A stretch of 37,296 nt of DNA, taken from NCBI GenBank assembly GCA_903889915.1, contig CAISZK010000269.1, positions 1-37,296 on the forward strand, read 5' to 3'. The stretch comes from an uncultured Bacteroidota bacterium (GTDB lineage: Bacteria > Bacteroidota > Bacteroidia > Bacteroidales > CG2-30-32-10). The translations under genes and the position numbers were made by a program. Shown piece by piece: positions 24,350-35,788 of the stretch; positions within the stretch are counted from its first letter, which is position 1, and the number at the start of each line of letters is the position of its first letter. The notes beneath the pieces were generated by a model. That model worked only from the letters and a program-made list of their open reading frames with translations. It searched no databases and was not told the origin of the DNA.

Positions 24350-24868
24350 TTATCCATTAAAAACTTTTTGCATACTGATACCTCTGAGCTGAGCTACTGT
24401 GTAAGGATCTTTCATTTTCTGAAGAGCATCAATCGTAGCTTTCACAACACTGTGTGGGTTGGATGAACCTTTTGACTTTGCCAAAACGTCTCTGACGCCA
24501 ACGCTTTCAAGAACTGCACGCATTGCACCACCTGCAATTACTCCGGTACCCTGTGCTGCGGGTTTCAGAAAAACCAATGCTCCACTATATTTTCCTTCCT
24601 GTTCGTGAGGAACTGTACCATTATAAACCGGTACACGAATAAGGTTTTTCTTTGCATCGTCAATACCTTTGGCGATAGCCGTAGTTACTTCCTTTGCTTT
24701 ACCAAGTCCGTAGCCGACAACTCCGTTTTCATTTCCAACTACAACAATTGCAGAAAAGCTAAAAGTTCTACCGCCCTTGGTGACTTTTGTTACCCTCTGA
24801 ATGCTGACAAGTTTATCTTTAAACTCGATCTCGCTTGATTTAACTCTCTTTATATTCAAATTTGGCAT
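24350..24868 (-). CDS. rpsE: 30S ribosomal protein S5
   Basis: 172 residues. The double-stranded RNA-binding-like N domain contains [24 protein letters not shown] and the C domain [29 protein letters not shown] (cited as [17 protein letters not shown]). S5 affects decoding accuracy at the mRNA entry. Seven bases after rplR. Confidence 0.98.
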   Translation of the reverse strand: MPNLNIKRVKSSEIEFKDKLVSIQRVTKVTKGGRTFSFSAIVVVGNENGVVGYGLGKAKEVTTAIAKGIDDAKKNLIRVPVYNGTVPHEQEGKYSGALVFLKPAAQGTGVIAGGAMRAVLESVGVRDVLAKSKGSSNPHSVVKATIDALQKMKDPYTVAQLRGISMQKVFNG

Positions 24869-24875
24869 ATCTCAA

Positions 24876-25232
24876 TTAAAATTTAAGTCCTCCTTCTCTT
24901 GCAGCTTCTGCCAGAGATTTTATCCGACCATGATACAAATAACCATTTCTGTCAAAAACAACATCATTTATTCCGGCAGCAATACTACGTTCGGCAATTA
25001 ACTTACCTACTTGTTTTGCCTGTTCAATTTTGTTCACCTTCTGGTCTGCCAGTTCTTGCACTCTTGAAGATGCAGCTATCAGGGTTTTACCGGCGAGATC
25101 ATCAATGACCTGAGCATAAATTTGTTTATTGCTTCTGAATACTGTCAAACGGGGTTTCTCAGCAGTTCCTTTAACCACCTTACGAACCCGCATTTTTATT
25201 CTCTTCCTTCTGAATTCTTTCGTAATAGACAT
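24876..25232 (-). CDS. rplR: 50S ribosomal protein L18
   Basis: 118 residues. RPRLTVFRS-type segment ([20 protein letters not shown]) and a [21 protein letters not shown]-terminus identify it. It binds 5S rRNA with L5. Follows rplF after 26 bases. Confidence 0.98.
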   Translation of the reverse strand: MSITKEFRRKRIKMRVRKVVKGTAEKPRLTVFRSNKQIYAQVIDDLAGKTLIAASSRVQELADQKVNKIEQAKQVGKLIAERSIAAGINDVVFDRNGYLYHGRIKSLAEAAREGGLKF

Positions 25233-25258
25233 ACTATTATCATTTATTTGTTAATGAA

Positions 25259-25816
25259 TTATTTTGCTGCTGCAGATTTTCCGGCTTTTCTTCTTAGAAT
25301 TTCACCTGCGAATTTAATACCCTTGCCTTTGTAAGGTTCAGGTTTCCTAAATGAACGGATTTTAGCAGCAACTTGTCCTATGAGTTGTTTATCAGTTGAC
25401 TCAAGAATGATAGTCGGGGTTTTACCTCTTTCAGCGGTGGTTAACACTTTGATCTCTTTTGGTAACTCCATGATGATATTATGAGAATAACCAAGAGTCA
25501 GTTCAAGGATCTGACCGGTGCTTGTTGCTTTATAACCCACACCCACTAATTCCTGAACGATTTTATAACCAGTAGAAACTCCCACAACCATATTATGCAG
25601 AAGAGATCTGTAAAGTCCATGCAAAGCCTTATGTCTTTTCTGTTCAGTGCTTCTTTTTACAACAATATTTGTATCCTGAACTTCAACAGTGATTGCAGGA
25701 TCAAGAGCCTGGTGAAGTTCACCCAAAGGACCTTTTACAGTAACAAGATTTTTCTCATTAACCTTAACTGTTATACCTTTAGGTAATGCAATCGGTAATT
25801 TTCCTATTCGTGACAT
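25259..25816 (-). CDS. rplF: 50S ribosomal protein L6
   Basis: 185 residues with two L6 repeats. MSRIGKLPIALPKGI at the start and the signature PEPYKGKGIKFAGE close to the C-terminus are present. It lies at the base of the stalk near the factor-binding site. Confidence 0.98.
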   Translation of the reverse strand: MSRIGKLPIALPKGITVKVNEKNLVTVKGPLGELHQALDPAITVEVQDTNIVVKRSTEQKRHKALHGLYRSLLHNMVVGVSTGYKIVQELVGVGYKATSTGQILELTLGYSHNIIMELPKEIKVLTTAERGKTPTIILESTDKQLIGQVAAKIRSFRKPEPYKGKGIKFAGEILRRKAGKSAAAK

Positions 25817-25832
25817 TTTTTTCTCTTTCTGT

Positions 25833-26231
25833 TTAACTAATATAACAAAGTACTTCTCCGCCTACTTTAAGTTTCTGGGCTTCTTTGTTGGTCATTATCC
25901 CATGGGAGGTTGACAAAATAGCAATTCCAAGTCCATTCATTACTCTGGGTAATTTTTCTGAACCTGTATATTTTCTAAGACCAGGCTTACTTATTCTTTC
26001 AAGGTTTGTAATAGCAGAAATTTTAGTGACAGGGTGATATTTCAAAGCTATTTTAATAGTCCCTGGTACTAGTTCTTCTTCGAATTTATAATTAAGAATA
26101 TACCCTTTTTCAAACAAAATCTTGGTGATTTCTTTTTTAATATTTGAAGCAGGGATCTCCACTATTCTGTGGTTTGCCATTACAGCATTCCTTATTCTTG
26201 TTAAATAATCTGCGATAGGATCGGTAATCAT
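25833..26231 (-). CDS. rpsH: 30S ribosomal protein S8
   Basis: 132 residues. TDPIADYLTRIRNA starts the fold, and GLGIAILSTSHGIMTNKEAQ holds the conserved STSxG RNA-binding loop. S8 binds helix 21 of 16S rRNA and in E. coli represses the spc operon; no leader structure of that kind was looked for beyond eye inspection. Confidence 0.98.
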   Translation of the reverse strand: MITDPIADYLTRIRNAVMANHRIVEIPASNIKKEITKILFEKGYILNYKFEEELVPGTIKIALKYHPVTKISAITNLERISKPGLRKYTGSEKLPRVMNGLGIAILSTSHGIMTNKEAQKLKVGGEVLCYIS

Positions 26232-26263
26232 TCTTCTATGTTTTTTATATTTTTAATAATATT

Positions 26264-26533
26264 TTACCAGCTAGCTTTTGTTACGCCCGGGATCAAACCT
26301 GCTACTGACATTTCCCTGAAGTTAATACGTGAAATACCAAACTGACGCATATACCCCTTTGGTCTTCCTGTAAGCTGACATCTGTTATGAAGACGTACAG
26401 GTGAAGCATTTTTTGGAAGTTTCTGCAAAGCTGTGTAATCACCTGCCAACTTTAATGCAGTTCTTTTGGCTGCATATTTTTTTACAAGTTTTTGTCTTTT
26501 TAATTCTCTTGCTTTAACTGATTCTTTTGCCAT
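26264..26533 (-). CDS. rpsN: 30S ribosomal protein S14, zinc-free form
   Basis: 89 residues, the long C-minus form. Only one cysteine ([20 protein letters not shown]) is in place of the CxxC-CxxC of the short zinc form. Ends [13 protein letters not shown] as usual. A late 30S assembly protein in the head. Confidence 0.98.
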   Translation of the reverse strand: MAKESVKARELKRQKLVKKYAAKRTALKLAGDYTALQKLPKNASPVRLHNRCQLTGRPKGYMRQFGISRINFREMSVAGLIPGVTKASW

Positions 26534-26548
26534 AATTTCTTATGTGTT

Positions 26549-27103
26549 TTATTTTTGATTTTTGAAAGGTAATCCGAATTCTTTTAAAAGGCCAAGGGCT
26601 TCTTTATCGTTCTTTGCTGATGTAACAAAGGTGATATCCATTCCCATGATCTTGCTTATTTTATCAATGTTGATTTCAGGAAAAATGATCTGTTCAGTCA
26701 CTCCTAAAGTATAGTTTCCCTTACCGTCGAAACCTTTATCATTTATACCCCTGAAATCGCGGATACGTGGCAAAGCTACTGAGATAAGCCTGTCAAGGAA
26801 TTCATACATTCTTTCACCGCGCAATGTTACCCGAACACCAATAGGCATACCTTTTCTGAGTTTGAAGTTAGATATATCCTTTTTAGATTTCGTGGTAACG
26901 GGTTTCTGACCAGCTATCATTGTCATTTCATTGACGGCAACGTCAAGAAGTTTCTTATCAGCAATTGCATCTCCCACACCCTGATTGAGGCATATTTTCT
27001 TCAATACAGGTACCTGCATAGGATTTTTAAATTCGAACTGCTTCATCAAAGCCGGAATGACTTCGTCTTTATATTTTATTTGCAACCTGGGTTTAGCTTC
27101 CAT
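26549..27103 (-). CDS. rplE: 50S ribosomal protein L5
   Basis: 184 residues. Contains [40 protein letters not shown] and [10 protein letters not shown]5 binds 5S rRNA and the P-site tRNA elbow. Its ATG overlaps the rplX stop by one base (TAATG), indicating coupled translation. Confidence 0.98.
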   Translation of the reverse strand: MEAKPRLQIKYKDEVIPALMKQFEFKNPMQVPVLKKICLNQGVGDAIADKKLLDVAVNEMTMIAGQKPVTTKSKKDISNFKLRKGMPIGVRVTLRGERMYEFLDRLISVALPRIRDFRGINDKGFDGKGNYTLGVTEQIIFPEINIDKISKIMGMDITFVTSAKNDKEALGLLKEFGLPFKNQK

Positions 27104-27423
27104 TACTTAATTACCTCCCCTGATTTTTTAGAATAACGTACTAATTTTCCTTTGCTGTCCAATTTACGTCCGACGCGTGCAGGTTGTCCTGTATTGTCTT
27201 TCACCATCAGGTTAGAAATATGAATTGGAGCTTCCTTTTTTACAATGCCACCTTTGGTATTTTTAGCATTTGGCTTGGTGCTTTTTGAAACCATATTTAT
27301 GCCCTCAACAATAGCCTTGAAATCTTCAACAAGAACTTTCAGAACTTTACCTTCCTGTCCTTTTGAATCACCGGCTATCACTTTAACCATGTCGCCTTTT
27401 TTGATATATAGTTTTGATCCCAT
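27103..27423 (-). CDS. rplX: 50S ribosomal protein L24
   Basis: 106 residues. The KOW motif is at about 8-35 ([20 protein letters not shown]), followed by [20 protein letters not shown]. It starts 23S rRNA folding and borders the exit tunnel. 11 bases after rplN and overlapping rplE by one base. Confidence 0.98.
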   Translation of the reverse strand: MGSKLYIKKGDMVKVIAGDSKGQEGKVLKVLVEDFKAIVEGINMVSKSTKPNAKNTKGGIVKKEAPIHISNLMVKDNTGQPARVGRKLDSKGKLVRYSKKSGEVIK

Positions 27424-27434
27424 AATAATAGAAT

Positions 27435-27803
27435 TTAAAGCACTTCTGGTGCTAGTGAAACGATTTTCATGAACTGTTTCTCTCTGAGTTCTCTTGCAAC
27501 AGGTCCAAAGATACGCGTTCCGCGTAATTCTTCAGTAGCTGTTAAAAGGACTACCGCATTGTCATCAAAACGAATATAAGATCCGTCATTACGCCTGATC
27601 TCTTTATGTGTTCTCACAACGACTGCTTTTGTAACAGTTCCCTTTTTTATATTTCCCGAAGGCAATGCGTCTTTGACAGTGACAACTATTTTATCACCAA
27701 TTGAAGCATACCTTTTTTTTGTGCCGCCCAACACTCTGATGCAAAGTACTTCCTTTGCACCACTGTTATCGGCCACCGTTAATCTTGATTCCTGTTGTAT
27801 CAT
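27435..27803 (-). CDS. rplN: 50S ribosomal protein L14
   Basis: 122 residues, exact family length. [20 protein letters not shown], then [20 protein letters not shown], and [20 protein letters not shown] at the end. Sits at the subunit interface. Two bases after rpsQ. Confidence 0.98.
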   Translation of the reverse strand: MIQQESRLTVADNSGAKEVLCIRVLGGTKKRYASIGDKIVVTVKDALPSGNIKKGTVTKAVVVRTHKEIRRNDGSYIRFDDNAVVLLTATEELRGTRIFGPVARELREKQFMKIVSLAPEVL

Positions 27804-27805
27804 AA

Positions 27806-28063
27806 TTATTTAGCTCTTTCGATGATTTCTACTAATCTCCAACATTTATTTTTACTCAACGGCCGGCTTTCCATGATGCGAACTGTGTCGCCAATGTTAC
27901 AATCGTTGGTTTCGTCATGAGCCATAAAAGTTGAAGTTTTTTTCACAAACTTACCGTATTTGGGATGTTTGATTTTTCTCTCAACTTCCACAACAATAGA
28001 CTTGTTCATTTTATTGCTTACAACCAAGCCGACTTTCTCTTTTCTTAATTTTCTTACTTCCAT
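27806..28063 (-). CDS. rpsQ: 30S ribosomal protein S17
   Basis: 85 residues. [20 protein letters not shown] and [20 protein letters not shown] are diagnostic for the OB-fold S17, an early 16S binder. Confidence 0.98.
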   Translation of the reverse strand: MEVRKLRKEKVGLVVSNKMNKSIVVEVERKIKHPKYGKFVKKTSTFMAHDETNDCNIGDTVRIMESRPLSKNKCWRLVEIIERAK

Positions 28064-28075
28064 TTTTAAGAAATA

Positions 28076-28288
28076 TTACTTTATAGAATTTTCTTTTTCT
28101 TTCTGTATTCTGCCGCGAAGTTCAGTTTCAAGCCTGGCAACAGTTTTTTTATATGCAATGATCTTCATTGGATTTTCCAGTGGAGATACAGCATGGCTAA
28201 ATTTCAATTTCACCAACTGTTTTTTTTCTTCTTCAAGTCTTTCCCGGATTTCACCCGTTGAAAGTTCTCTGATTACTGATTGTTTCAT
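28076..28288 (-). CDS. rpmC: 50S ribosomal protein L29
   Basis: 70 residues forming a two-helix hairpin; KQLVKLKFSHAVSPLENPMK and the IAYKKTVARLETELR helix are typical. It borders the exit tunnel, near the trigger-factor site. Three bases after rplP. Confidence 0.97.
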   Translation of the reverse strand: MKQSVIRELSTGEIRERLEEEKKQLVKLKFSHAVSPLENPMKIIAYKKTVARLETELRGRIQKEKENSIK

Positions 28289-28291
28289 TTT

Positions 28292-28726
28292 TTACTTAGC
28301 TATAATTTCTTCTTGGTAATCTCTTCTCATGATAAACTTCATTTTGATTGGAAGTTTCTGTGAAGCCAAACGTAATGCTTCTTTGGCGATAGGTAATGAA
28401 ACACCTTCGGCTTCGAAAAGAATTCTACCCGGTGTTACACGTGCAACAAAATATTCCGGTGCACCTTTTCCTTTACCCATACGTACTTCAGCAGGCTTTT
28501 TGGTAACAGGTTTGTCAGGGAATATCCTGATCCAGATTTGACCTTCACGTTTCATAAAACGGGTGACGGCCTGACGTGCAGCTTCAATCTGGCGGCCGGT
28601 TATCCAGCACTCTTCCATAGCTTTTATTCCGAAGGAACCAAATGCAAGCTGACTGCCTCTTTTGGCATTGCCTTTCATTTTGCCCTTCTGCATTTTTCTG
28701 TATTTTGTCTTCTTAGGTTGTAACAT
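28292..28726 (-). CDS. rplP: 50S ribosomal protein L16
   Basis: 144 residues. [20 protein letters not shown] at the start, [20 protein letters not shown], and [20 protein letters not shown] are diagnostic. It contacts the A-site tRNA and the peptidyl-transferase region. Confidence 0.98.
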   Translation of the reverse strand: MLQPKKTKYRKMQKGKMKGNAKRGSQLAFGSFGIKAMEECWITGRQIEAARQAVTRFMKREGQIWIRIFPDKPVTKKPAEVRMGKGKGAPEYFVARVTPGRILFEAEGVSLPIAKEALRLASQKLPIKMKFIMRRDYQEEIIAK

Positions 28727-28770
28727 TTCCTATTGTTTTAAATATTCTCACTTAACTGAATACAACGTAA

Positions 28771-29487
28771 TTACTTTCTTTTTTTGCTCTTTCCGAACTT
28801 TGGGCCATTCATGCTTGGTTTCAAAGTGCTTGTCATTCCAATAGTTGGAGACAGATCTCTCTTGCCAAATATTTCGCCTTTACAAATCCATACTTTAATA
28901 CCAATTCTTCCAAAAGTGGTATGAGCTTCTGCTGTGGCATAATCAATGTCGGCTCTTAAAGTATGCAGTGGTGTTCTGCCTTCTTTATAAGTCTCGCTTC
29001 TTGCCATTTCAGCGCCAGCAAGTCTTCCTGCTATACCAATCTTTATCCCTTCAGCTCCCATTCTCATGGTGGAGGCGATGGCTGTCTTGATTGCGCGACG
29101 GAAAGAAATTCTGCCTTCTATTTGTTTTGCAACGGTAGCAGCAACAATAACAGCATCAACTTCGGGTCTTTTTATCTCGGTGATATTAATTTGTACTTCT
29201 TTGCTGGTAAGTTTCTTTAATTCTTCTTTTAATTTGTCAACTTCCTGGCCGCCTTTACCAATAATAATACCTGGTCTCGCAGTATTGATGGTTATTGTAA
29301 CAAGCTTTAAAGTGCGTTCAATGATGATCTTTGAGATACCGGCTTTTGATAAACGAGCATTCAGGTATTTTCTGATAGTGTCATCTTCAATCAACTTTGC
29401 TGCATAATTGTTACCACCGTACCAATTAGAATCCCATCCTTTAATGATTCCGAGCCTGAGGCCTATTGGATTTGCTTTTTGTCCCAT
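28771..29487 (-). CDS. rpsC: 30S ribosomal protein S3
   Basis: 238 residues. [20 protein letters not shown], a KH domain with [15 protein letters not shown] (about 78-92) and the C domain with [20 protein letters not shown]. It lines the mRNA entry channel together with S4 and S5. Confidence 0.98.
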   Translation of the reverse strand: MGQKANPIGLRLGIIKGWDSNWYGGNNYAAKLIEDDTIRKYLNARLSKAGISKIIIERTLKLVTITINTARPGIIIGKGGQEVDKLKEELKKLTSKEVQINITEIKRPEVDAVIVAATVAKQIEGRISFRRAIKTAIASTMRMGAEGIKIGIAGRLAGAEMARSETYKEGRTPLHTLRADIDYATAEAHTTFGRIGIKVWICKGEIFGKRDLSPTIGMTSTLKPSMNGPKFGKSKKRK

Positions 29488-29497
29488 TTATACGTTA

Positions 29498-29971
29498 TTA
29501 TTTTTTGTTTGATTTGTTCTTTTTAGTTTCTTTAACTTCAACAGGTTCCACTGCTGTTTCAACTTCGGGTTCTTCAATAATTTTACTGCCCAAATACAAT
29601 GTAACATGGTTGGAATGTTTGTGAATACGATGAGCACGACCTTGTGGTGCAGGTTGTATCCTTTTTAGCATTCTGCCACTATCAACATAAATTTCTTTTA
29701 CAAAAAGATTGGCGTCTTCAATTCTGTCACCTTCGTTTTTGTGTGTCCAATTTGAGATAGCAGATAAAAGTAGTTTGTGAACCTTTACAGCTGCATCCTG
29801 TGAACTGTGTTGTAACATTTGCAAAGCACGGTCAACCTTGACACCTCTGACCATATCGGCAACCAACCTCATTTTACGCGGAGAAGTAGGACAATTCCTT
29901 AGCTTAGCAAAATATTCCTGCTTTTTTGCTTCTTTAACTTCTTCAGCTTTATTACGTTTTCTGACTCCCAT
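29498..29971 (-). CDS. rplV: 50S ribosomal protein L22
   Basis: 157 residues. Core about 8-130 with [20 protein letters not shown] and the tunnel loop [20 protein letters not shown]. About 25 extra C-terminal residues follow, acidic and then basic ([21 protein letters not shown] region). The loop, whose mutations give macrolide resistance, looks undamaged. Confidence 0.97.
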   Translation of the reverse strand: MGVRKRNKAEEVKEAKKQEYFAKLRNCPTSPRKMRLVADMVRGVKVDRALQMLQHSSQDAAVKVHKLLLSAISNWTHKNEGDRIEDANLFVKEIYVDSGRMLKRIQPAPQGRAHRIHKHSNHVTLYLGSKIIEEPEVETAVEPVEVKETKKNKSNKK

Positions 29972-29992
29972 TTTTAAAATATTTTGCTATTA

Positions 29993-30259
29993 TTATTTTT
30001 TACTTCCTGAATGTCCTCTAAAAATTCTGGTAGGAGCAAATTCTCCAAGTTTATGACCCACCATATTTTCTGTAACATAAATGGGTATAAACTTATTGCC
30101 ATTATGCACAGCTACTGTTTGTCCAACAAAATCAGGAGAGATCATCGAGCCTCTTGACCAAGTTTTGATAACAATTTTCTTTTTAGAATCAATGCTTGCC
30201 TGAATCTTTTTTTCAAGCTTATAATTGATGTATGGACCTTTTTTTAATGAGCGACTCAT
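29993..30259 (-). CDS. rpsS: 30S ribosomal protein S19
   Basis: 88 residues. [40 protein letters not shown] and [19 protein letters not shown] are canonical. Forms a head complex with S13. Confidence 0.98.
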   Translation of the reverse strand: MSRSLKKGPYINYKLEKKIQASIDSKKKIVIKTWSRGSMISPDFVGQTVAVHNGNKFIPIYVTENMVGHKLGEFAPTRIFRGHSGSKK

Positions 30260-30270
30260 AGTATCGTTAA

Positions 30271-31095
30271 TTATTTCTTACTTTTTTCAACTATATATTT
30301 ACTTGACTGTTTCTTGGGTGCGCGGGTTTTATATCCCTTAGCAGGCATACCATTGCGTGAACGTGGATGGCCTCCTGAGGCTTTTCCTTCACCACCGCCC
30401 ATGGGGTGATCAACCGGGTTCATTGCAACACCTCTTACTCTTGGTCTTCTGCCAAACCAGCGGCTTCTGCCTGCTTTCCCTGATTTTTCAAGACTATGAT
30501 CAATGTTCGAGACCATCCCGATAGTGGCCTTGCAAGTAACAAGCACCATTCTCGATTCGCCTGAAGGCATCTTTAGTATTGCATACTTTCCGTCCCTTGA
30601 TAAAAGCTGTGCATAAGAACCTGCACTTCTTGCAAAGTTAGCACCCTGACCAGGTCTCAGCTCTATATTATGTATTACTGTTCCCAGTGGGATCTCAGCA
30701 ATAATTAATGTGTTACCCAGATCCGGAGCAATTCCTTTGCCCGAAAGAATCTTCTGACCTACTTTAATTCCATGAGGAGCGATGATATATCTTTTTTCAC
30801 CATCAACATAATCTATCAAAGATATACGTGAAGTTCTGTTTGGATCATATTCAACAGTCTTTACAATACCGGGGATATTGTCTTTGTCTCTTTTGAAATC
30901 TATGATACGGTATTTCTGTTTGTGACCTCCACCGACATTGCGGATAGTCATTTTACCTGTATCATTTCTTCCTCCATGTCTTTTCATAGGAGCAAGTAAA
31001 CTTTTTTCAGGAGTACCTGTAGTAATATCTTTATTGTCGCTGACAACTTTAAAACGCTGTCCAGGAGTTGTCGGATTTAATTTCTTTAAACTCAT
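30271..31095 (-). CDS. rplB: 50S ribosomal protein L2
   Basis: 274 residues. The conserved [20 protein letters not shown] and [20 protein letters not shown] contain the histidine linked with peptidyl-transferase function. Four bases after rplW. Confidence 0.98.
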   Translation of the reverse strand: MSLKKLNPTTPGQRFKVVSDNKDITTGTPEKSLLAPMKRHGGRNDTGKMTIRNVGGGHKQKYRIIDFKRDKDNIPGIVKTVEYDPNRTSRISLIDYVDGEKRYIIAPHGIKVGQKILSGKGIAPDLGNTLIIAEIPLGTVIHNIELRPGQGANFARSAGSYAQLLSRDGKYAILKMPSGESRMVLVTCKATIGMVSNIDHSLEKSGKAGRSRWFGRRPRVRGVAMNPVDHPMGGGEGKASGGHPRSRNGMPAKGYKTRAPKKQSSKYIVEKSKK

Positions 31096-31099
31096 TTAT

Positions 31100-31390
31100 T
31101 TAAATATTGCTGTAAAAATCAATTGTTTGTCCTTCACCTAATTTAACTATTGCTTTTTTGAAAGCACTTTTACTGCCACTTACAAAACCTTTTTTTGTAT
31201 AACGTGATTTGTTCTTGCCTGCATACCTGATGGTATTAACGGCTGTAACATTCACCTGATACATTTCTTCAATGGCTTTCTTAATCTGGATCTTGTTGGC
31301 TTTAATGTCAACCATGAATCCATATTGATGTAGTTTTTCGCTGATGCCAGTCATCTTTTCAGTAATAACCGGTTTTATTAAAATGTCCAT
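31100..31390 (-). CDS. rplW: 50S ribosomal protein L23
   Basis: 96 residues. ILIKPVITEKMT at the start, IQIKKAIEEMYQVNVTAVNT and a basic segment GKNKSRYTKKGFVSGS. Docking site for trigger factor and SRP at the tunnel exit. A 54-bp gap to rplD is one of the wider ones in this part. Confidence 0.98.
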   Translation of the reverse strand: MDILIKPVITEKMTGISEKLHQYGFMVDIKANKIQIKKAIEEMYQVNVTAVNTIRYAGKNKSRYTKKGFVSGSKSAFKKAIVKLGEGQTIDFYSNI

Positions 31391-31444
31391 CTTATCTTTT
31401 TTACTTTTATACTATTTACCAATCAATCAAATATAACTCTATAA

Positions 31445-32080
31445 CTATTCGGATACGGAAAATAATTTTTCAATTTCCTTGAGGGAACTTTCAACGAAGA
31501 GCAAATTATTAGCGTTTAATATGTCATAAGTGTTTAAATCAGAAGCAGAAGCAACCTTTGCATTCTTTATATTCCGCGATGACAAATATACATTTTTATT
31601 TGATTCTGAAAGAACTAATAAAGTTTTTTTCTCCGGCATGTTCAAATTTACAAGCATTTCGATATAACTCTTTGTCTTAGGACCTTCAAAACTAAAGTCT
31701 TCAAGAATGACTATGTTATTATCTTTTGCCTTGTAAGTTAATGCAGAGATACGGGCCAGCTTTTTTAGTTTTTTATTCAACTTAAAGCTATAGTCTCTTG
31801 GTTCCGGACCAAACACTCGGCCACCACCTTTGAACAATGGGCTATTGATATCACCTGACCTGGCACCGCCTGTACCTTTTTGTTTTTTCAGTTTCTTGGT
31901 ACTTCCGGAGATTTCCCATCTGCACTTTGATTTATGAGTACCCTGACGTTTGTTAGCCATGTGCTGTTTAACATCAAGATAAATAGCATGGTCATTCGGC
32001 TCAATAGCAAATATTGCATCTGCAAGCTCTACCTTTTTTGAGGTTTTTGCTCCACTAATATTATATACTTCTAATTCCAT
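31445..32080 (-). CDS. rplD: 50S ribosomal protein L4
   Basis: 211 residues. The tunnel loop is recognisable ([60 protein letters not shown]). In E. coli L4 represses the S10 operon through its leader; here rpsJ follows fusA after about 35 bases, so such a leader is absent at that place. Nine bases after rplC. Confidence 0.98.
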   Translation of the reverse strand: MELEVYNISGAKTSKKVELADAIFAIEPNDHAIYLDVKQHMANKRQGTHKSKCRWEISGSTKKLKKQKGTGGARSGDINSPLFKGGGRVFGPEPRDYSFKLNKKLKKLARISALTYKAKDNNIVILEDFSFEGPKTKSYIEMLVNLNMPEKKTLLVLSESNKNVYLSSRNIKNAKVASASDLNTYDILNANNLLFVESSLKEIEKLFSVSE

Positions 32081-32089
32081 TTTCTTTGA

Positions 32090-32719
32090 TTAAATAAAAC
32101 GTTCAACCAATACGTAAGAACCCTTTGGACCAGGTACTGATCCTTTTACAATAATAAGGTTTTTCTCCTTAACAATTTTCAGAATCTGAAGGTTAATCAT
32201 TTTAACCCTATCTCCTCCGGTGCGTCCTGCCATTCTGGTACCTTTAAAAACTCTTGAAGGCCATGAGGAAGCGCCAACTGAACCGGGAGCTCTCAAACGG
32301 TCATGCTGACCATGTGTTTTATCACCTACGCCTCTGAATCCGTGACGTTTCACAACACCCTGAAATCCTTTACCTTTTGAAGTTCCAACAACGTCAACGT
32401 ATTCACCTTCTATGAAGATATCTGTGTCGAGAATTTCTCCGAAAGTCTTTCTGTGTCCTTCTTCAAATCTTGTAAATTCAACAACTTTCTTCTTTGGGGT
32501 AGTTCCGGCTTTTGAAAAATGACCTTTTAACGCTTTGGTAGTCTGTTTTTCTCTTTTATCATCAAAAGATAACTGGATAGCATCGTATCCTTCTTTATCT
32601 TTTGACCTGATCTGTGTAACAACACAGGGACCGGCTACCAATACCGTACATGGAATATTTTTGCCAGCGGCATCATAGATGCTTGTCATTCCAAGTTTTT
32701 TACCAATTAATCCTGACAT
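32090..32719 (-). CDS. rplC: 50S ribosomal protein L3
   Basis: 209 residues. [20 protein letters not shown] start and the [20 protein letters not shown], then [20 protein letters not shown] signature. An early 23S assembly protein whose loop nears the catalytic centre. Confidence 0.98.
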   Translation of the reverse strand: MSGLIGKKLGMTSIYDAAGKNIPCTVLVAGPCVVTQIRSKDKEGYDAIQLSFDDKREKQTTKALKGHFSKAGTTPKKKVVEFTRFEEGHRKTFGEILDTDIFIEGEYVDVVGTSKGKGFQGVVKRHGFRGVGDKTHGQHDRLRAPGSVGASSWPSRVFKGTRMAGRTGGDRVKMINLQILKIVKEKNLIIVKGSVPGPKGSYVLVERFI

Positions 32720-32781
32720 TATTTAATTTATTTTTAAATGCTTTTTTTTTAAAGTTATTTCCTCTGTTGATGCAATCATCA

Positions 32782-33087
32782 TCATACCTTGATCTCTACT
32801 TCCACTCCACTGGGAAGTTCAAGTTTCATCAGAGCGTCAACAGTTTTTGATGTTGAACTGTAAATGTCGAGCAAACGCCTGTATGAACATAATTGAAACT
32901 GTTCCCTTGATTTCTTATTTACAAATGTTGACCTTAAAACTGTATAGATCCTTTTGTTTGTTGGCAATGGAATAGGTCCACTAACCACAGCACCGGTGGA
33001 TTTTACGGTCTTTACAATCTTCTCGGCTGATTTATCAACCAGGTTGTAGTCGTAAGATTTCAATTTAATTCTGATTTTCTGACTCAC
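32782..33087 (-). CDS. rpsJ: 30S ribosomal protein S10
   Basis: 101 residues. [20 protein letters not shown], the [18 protein letters not shown] segment and [21 protein letters not shown] 30S head protein, also known as NusE in antitermination. It begins the S10 part straight after fusA; tuf is not between them. Confidence 0.98.
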   Translation of the reverse strand: MSQKIRIKLKSYDYNLVDKSAEKIVKTVKSTGAVVSGPIPLPTNKRIYTVLRSTFVNKKSREQFQLCSYRRLLDIYSSTSKTVDALMKLELPSGVEVEIKV

Positions 33088-33122
33088 AATATATTGTTTT
33101 TAAATTATCTTTTATCCTAAAA

Positions 33123-35228
33123 TTAAAAATTCATGATCATTCCCCTGAGTCTGTATAGCACCTCTTCCATCACGTTTCTTGGAGTTTCCTCATAATGCGA
33201 AAACTCTAAGGTGGAGGTTGCACGACCCGAAGTGAAAGTTCTGAGATCTGTTACATATCCGAACATTTCAGCCAAAGGGACTTTTTCCTTAATTATAACC
33301 AATCCTGATTTTGAAGTTACATTTTCAGTATTACCCCTGCGACGGTTCAGATCACTCAACACATCACCAAGATATTCTTCAGGTGTAACAACCTCAAGCT
33401 TCATTATTGGTTCCAGCAACACTGACTTCGATTTTTTGCATGCATCTCTGAATGCCAATCTAGATGCAATTTCAAATGAAAATGCATCCGAGTCAACAGC
33501 ATGGAAAGAACCATCAATCAAACGGATCTTTACGCTTTCGACAGGGAAACCTGCCAATGGTCCGTTAGAGATAGCTGCTTTAAATCCTTTTTCAACGGCA
33601 GCAATATATTCTTTTGGTAAAGCTCCACCTTTTATTTCATCAATGAACTGTAAACCTTTTTTACCTTCATCAGCCGGAGAAATAATAAATTCAATATCGG
33701 CAAATTTGCCTTTACCACCGGTCTGTTTTTTATAAATTTCCCTGTGAGTAACTGTTTCAGTGATTGCTTCTTTATATGCTACCTGTGGTTTACCTTCATT
33801 GCATTCAACATTGAACTCTCTTTTGAGCCTGTCCATTAAGATTTCAAGATGCAATTCGCCCATTCCACTGATAACTGTCTGACCGGTTTCTTCGTCAACA
33901 ACTACGCGGAAAGTCGGATCTTCTTCTGCAAGCTTATGTAATGCGATTGACAACCTGTCAATATCGGCCTGTGTTCTTGGTTCTATTGCAACACCTATCA
34001 CAGGTTCAGGGAAGGTCATTGATTCAAGAACAATCGGATGTTTTTCTTCGCAAAGTGTGTCGCCTGTTCTGATTTCTTTGAATCCAACTGCAGCACCAAT
34101 ATCACCTGCTTCAATTTCTTCAAGCGGTATTTGTTTGTTGGCATGCATCTGAACTATTCTTGCAATACGTTCTCTTTTTCCTGTTGTGGCGTTCAAAACT
34201 GTTGAACCGGCTTTCATGCTTCCGGAATAAACCCTGAAAAAAGCTATTTTCCCAACATAAGGATCAGTAGCAATTTTGAATGCAAGTGCACTGAAAGGAT
34301 CATTAACATCAGGATGCCTGAGTTCTTCTTTTTCATTGCGTGGGTTTGTTCCTTTAACTGCCTCAATATCCATAGGACTTGGCAGGTAAGCGGCAATAGC
34401 ATCCAGCAAACTCTGAACACCTTTATTTTTAAATGACGAACCACATAAAACCGGAGTGATCCTCATTTCAATAGTAGCTTTTCTTAACTCGGCAATAACT
34501 TCATCTTCTGTAAGTGAATCTGCGTTGTTCAGGAACTTTTCAAGCAGGTAATCTCTTTCTTCGGCAGCGCCTTCAATGAGCTTTAACCTGTATTCTTTCA
34601 CAGTTTCTTTTAAATCCTCAGGAACAGGAATTTCTTCAAATTTCATTCCCTGAGAATCATCATCCCAGATATATGCCTTATTTGATACGAGGTCAACAAT
34701 ACCCTGAAATGTTTCTTCACTTCCGATGGGGATTTGAATAGGCACAGGGTTACCGCCCAACCTTGTTTTTATTTGTTGAATGACACTAAAAAAATCAGCC
34801 CCAGGCCTGTCCATTTTATTGATGTAACAAATCCGGGGTACATGATATTTATTTGCCTGACGCCACACTGTCTCTGATTGAGGCTGAACACCTGCAACAG
34901 CACAAAAGATGGCTATTGCGCCGTCCAGTACTCTCAGCGATCTTTCAACTTCAACAGTAAAATCAACGTGACCTGGTGTGTCAATGATATTGATCTTGTT
35001 TTGTATGTTGTGATAATCCCAAAAACAAGAAGTAGCAGCAGCAGTGATCGTGATTCCGCGTTCCTGTTCCTGAATCATCCAGTCCATGGTAGCAGCGCCG
35101 TCATCCACTTCGCCTATTCTGCGGTTGACGCCCGTATAATACAAGATGCGCTCAGTAGTTGTGGTTTTACCCGCATCTATGTGAGCCATTATGCCAATGT
35201 TTCTTGTATGTGTGAGGTCTCTCGACAT
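33123..35228 (-). CDS. fusA: Elongation factor G
   Basis: 701 residues, full length, all five domains. GTPase motifs: AHIDAGKT (15-22), Thr61 in switch I ([12 protein letters not shown]), DTPGHVDF (83-90), NKMD (137-140). Domain IV carries [20 protein letters not shown] and domain V ends [13 protein letters not shown] drives translocation and, with RRF, ribosome recycling. Its place in the str operon points to the housekeeping copy and not a paralogue. Between rpsG (56 bases) and rpsJ (35 bases). Confidence 0.98.
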   Translation of the reverse strand: MSRDLTHTRNIGIMAHIDAGKTTTTERILYYTGVNRRIGEVDDGAATMDWMIQEQERGITITAAATSCFWDYHNIQNKINIIDTPGHVDFTVEVERSLRVLDGAIAIFCAVAGVQPQSETVWRQANKYHVPRICYINKMDRPGADFFSVIQQIKTRLGGNPVPIQIPIGSEETFQGIVDLVSNKAYIWDDDSQGMKFEEIPVPEDLKETVKEYRLKLIEGAAEERDYLLEKFLNNADSLTEDEVIAELRKATIEMRITPVLCGSSFKNKGVQSLLDAIAAYLPSPMDIEAVKGTNPRNEKEELRHPDVNDPFSALAFKIATDPYVGKIAFFRVYSGSMKAGSTVLNATTGKRERIARIVQMHANKQIPLEEIEAGDIGAAVGFKEIRTGDTLCEEKHPIVLESMTFPEPVIGVAIEPRTQADIDRLSIALHKLAEEDPTFRVVVDEETGQTVISGMGELHLEILMDRLKREFNVECNEGKPQVAYKEAITETVTHREIYKKQTGGKGKFADIEFIISPADEGKKGLQFIDEIKGGALPKEYIAAVEKGFKAAISNGPLAGFPVESVKIRLIDGSFHAVDSDAFSFEIASRLAFRDACKKSKSVLLEPIMKLEVVTPEEYLGDVLSDLNRRRGNTENVTSKSGLVIIKEKVPLAEMFGYVTDLRTFTSGRATSTLEFSHYEETPRNVMEEVLYRLRGMIMNF

Positions 35229-35284
35229 TATTTTGTTGCTTTCAGCGCTACCTTATAATAATACCTTTATTTACTTATTTACTC

Positions 35285-35752
35285 TTAGAATCTGAAATGA
35301 GAGAAAGCTTTGTTAGCTTCGGCCATCCTGTGAGTATCTTCTTTCTTTTTAAAAGCGCCACCTTCTTCTTTGGCTGCCGACATGATCTCTCCTGCCAGTT
35401 TCTGACTCATTGATTTCTCATTGCGCTTGCGTGCATAAGTGATCAATGCTTTGATGCCATAAGAAACTTTACGCTCAGGACGGATCTCTGAAGGTATCTG
35501 GAATGTTGCTCCACCAATTCTGCGGCTGCGAACTTCAACCTGGGGAGTAACATTTACAAGTGCTTTCTTCCAAATTTCCAGTCCATTCTCATTCAATTTC
35601 TGCGAAACAATCTCGATTGAATCGTAGAATATCTTATAAGAGGTATTCTTCTTTCCCTGTAACATCAGGTTGTTTACAAACCTAGTTACCAAAGTGTCGT
35701 TAAACTTCGGATCGGGAAGATAAATTTTCTTTTTTGGTTTTGATTTCCTCAT
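35285..35752 (-). CDS. rpsG: 30S ribosomal protein S7
   Basis: 155 residues. The start [20 protein letters not shown] and [20 protein letters not shown] plus [20 protein letters not shown] are diagnostic. Primary organiser of the 30S head; in E. coli it represses the str operon. Confidence 0.98.
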   Translation of the reverse strand: MRKSKPKKKIYLPDPKFNDTLVTRFVNNLMLQGKKNTSYKIFYDSIEIVSQKLNENGLEIWKKALVNVTPQVEVRSRRIGGATFQIPSEIRPERKVSYGIKALITYARKRNEKSMSQKLAGEIMSAAKEEGGAFKKKEDTHRMAEANKAFSHFRF

Positions 35753-35788
35753 TTTCTATATGATGATTGTTCGAAATATTCTTAATTA

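Noticed and set aside
31428-31435. TATATTTG, minus strand, between rplD and rplW, as an internal promoter
   Set aside because: It fits the -7 pattern, but lacks a -33, and a match of this quality is expected by chance in such AT-rich DNA.
33088-33122. Missing tuf between fusA and rpsJ as a deletion
   Set aside because: tuf lies elsewhere in most Bacteroidota, so this is the normal arrangement.
33211-33735. Plus-strand ORF of 174 codons inside fusA
   Set aside because: Antisense shadow of a highly conserved gene; no recognisable protein features.
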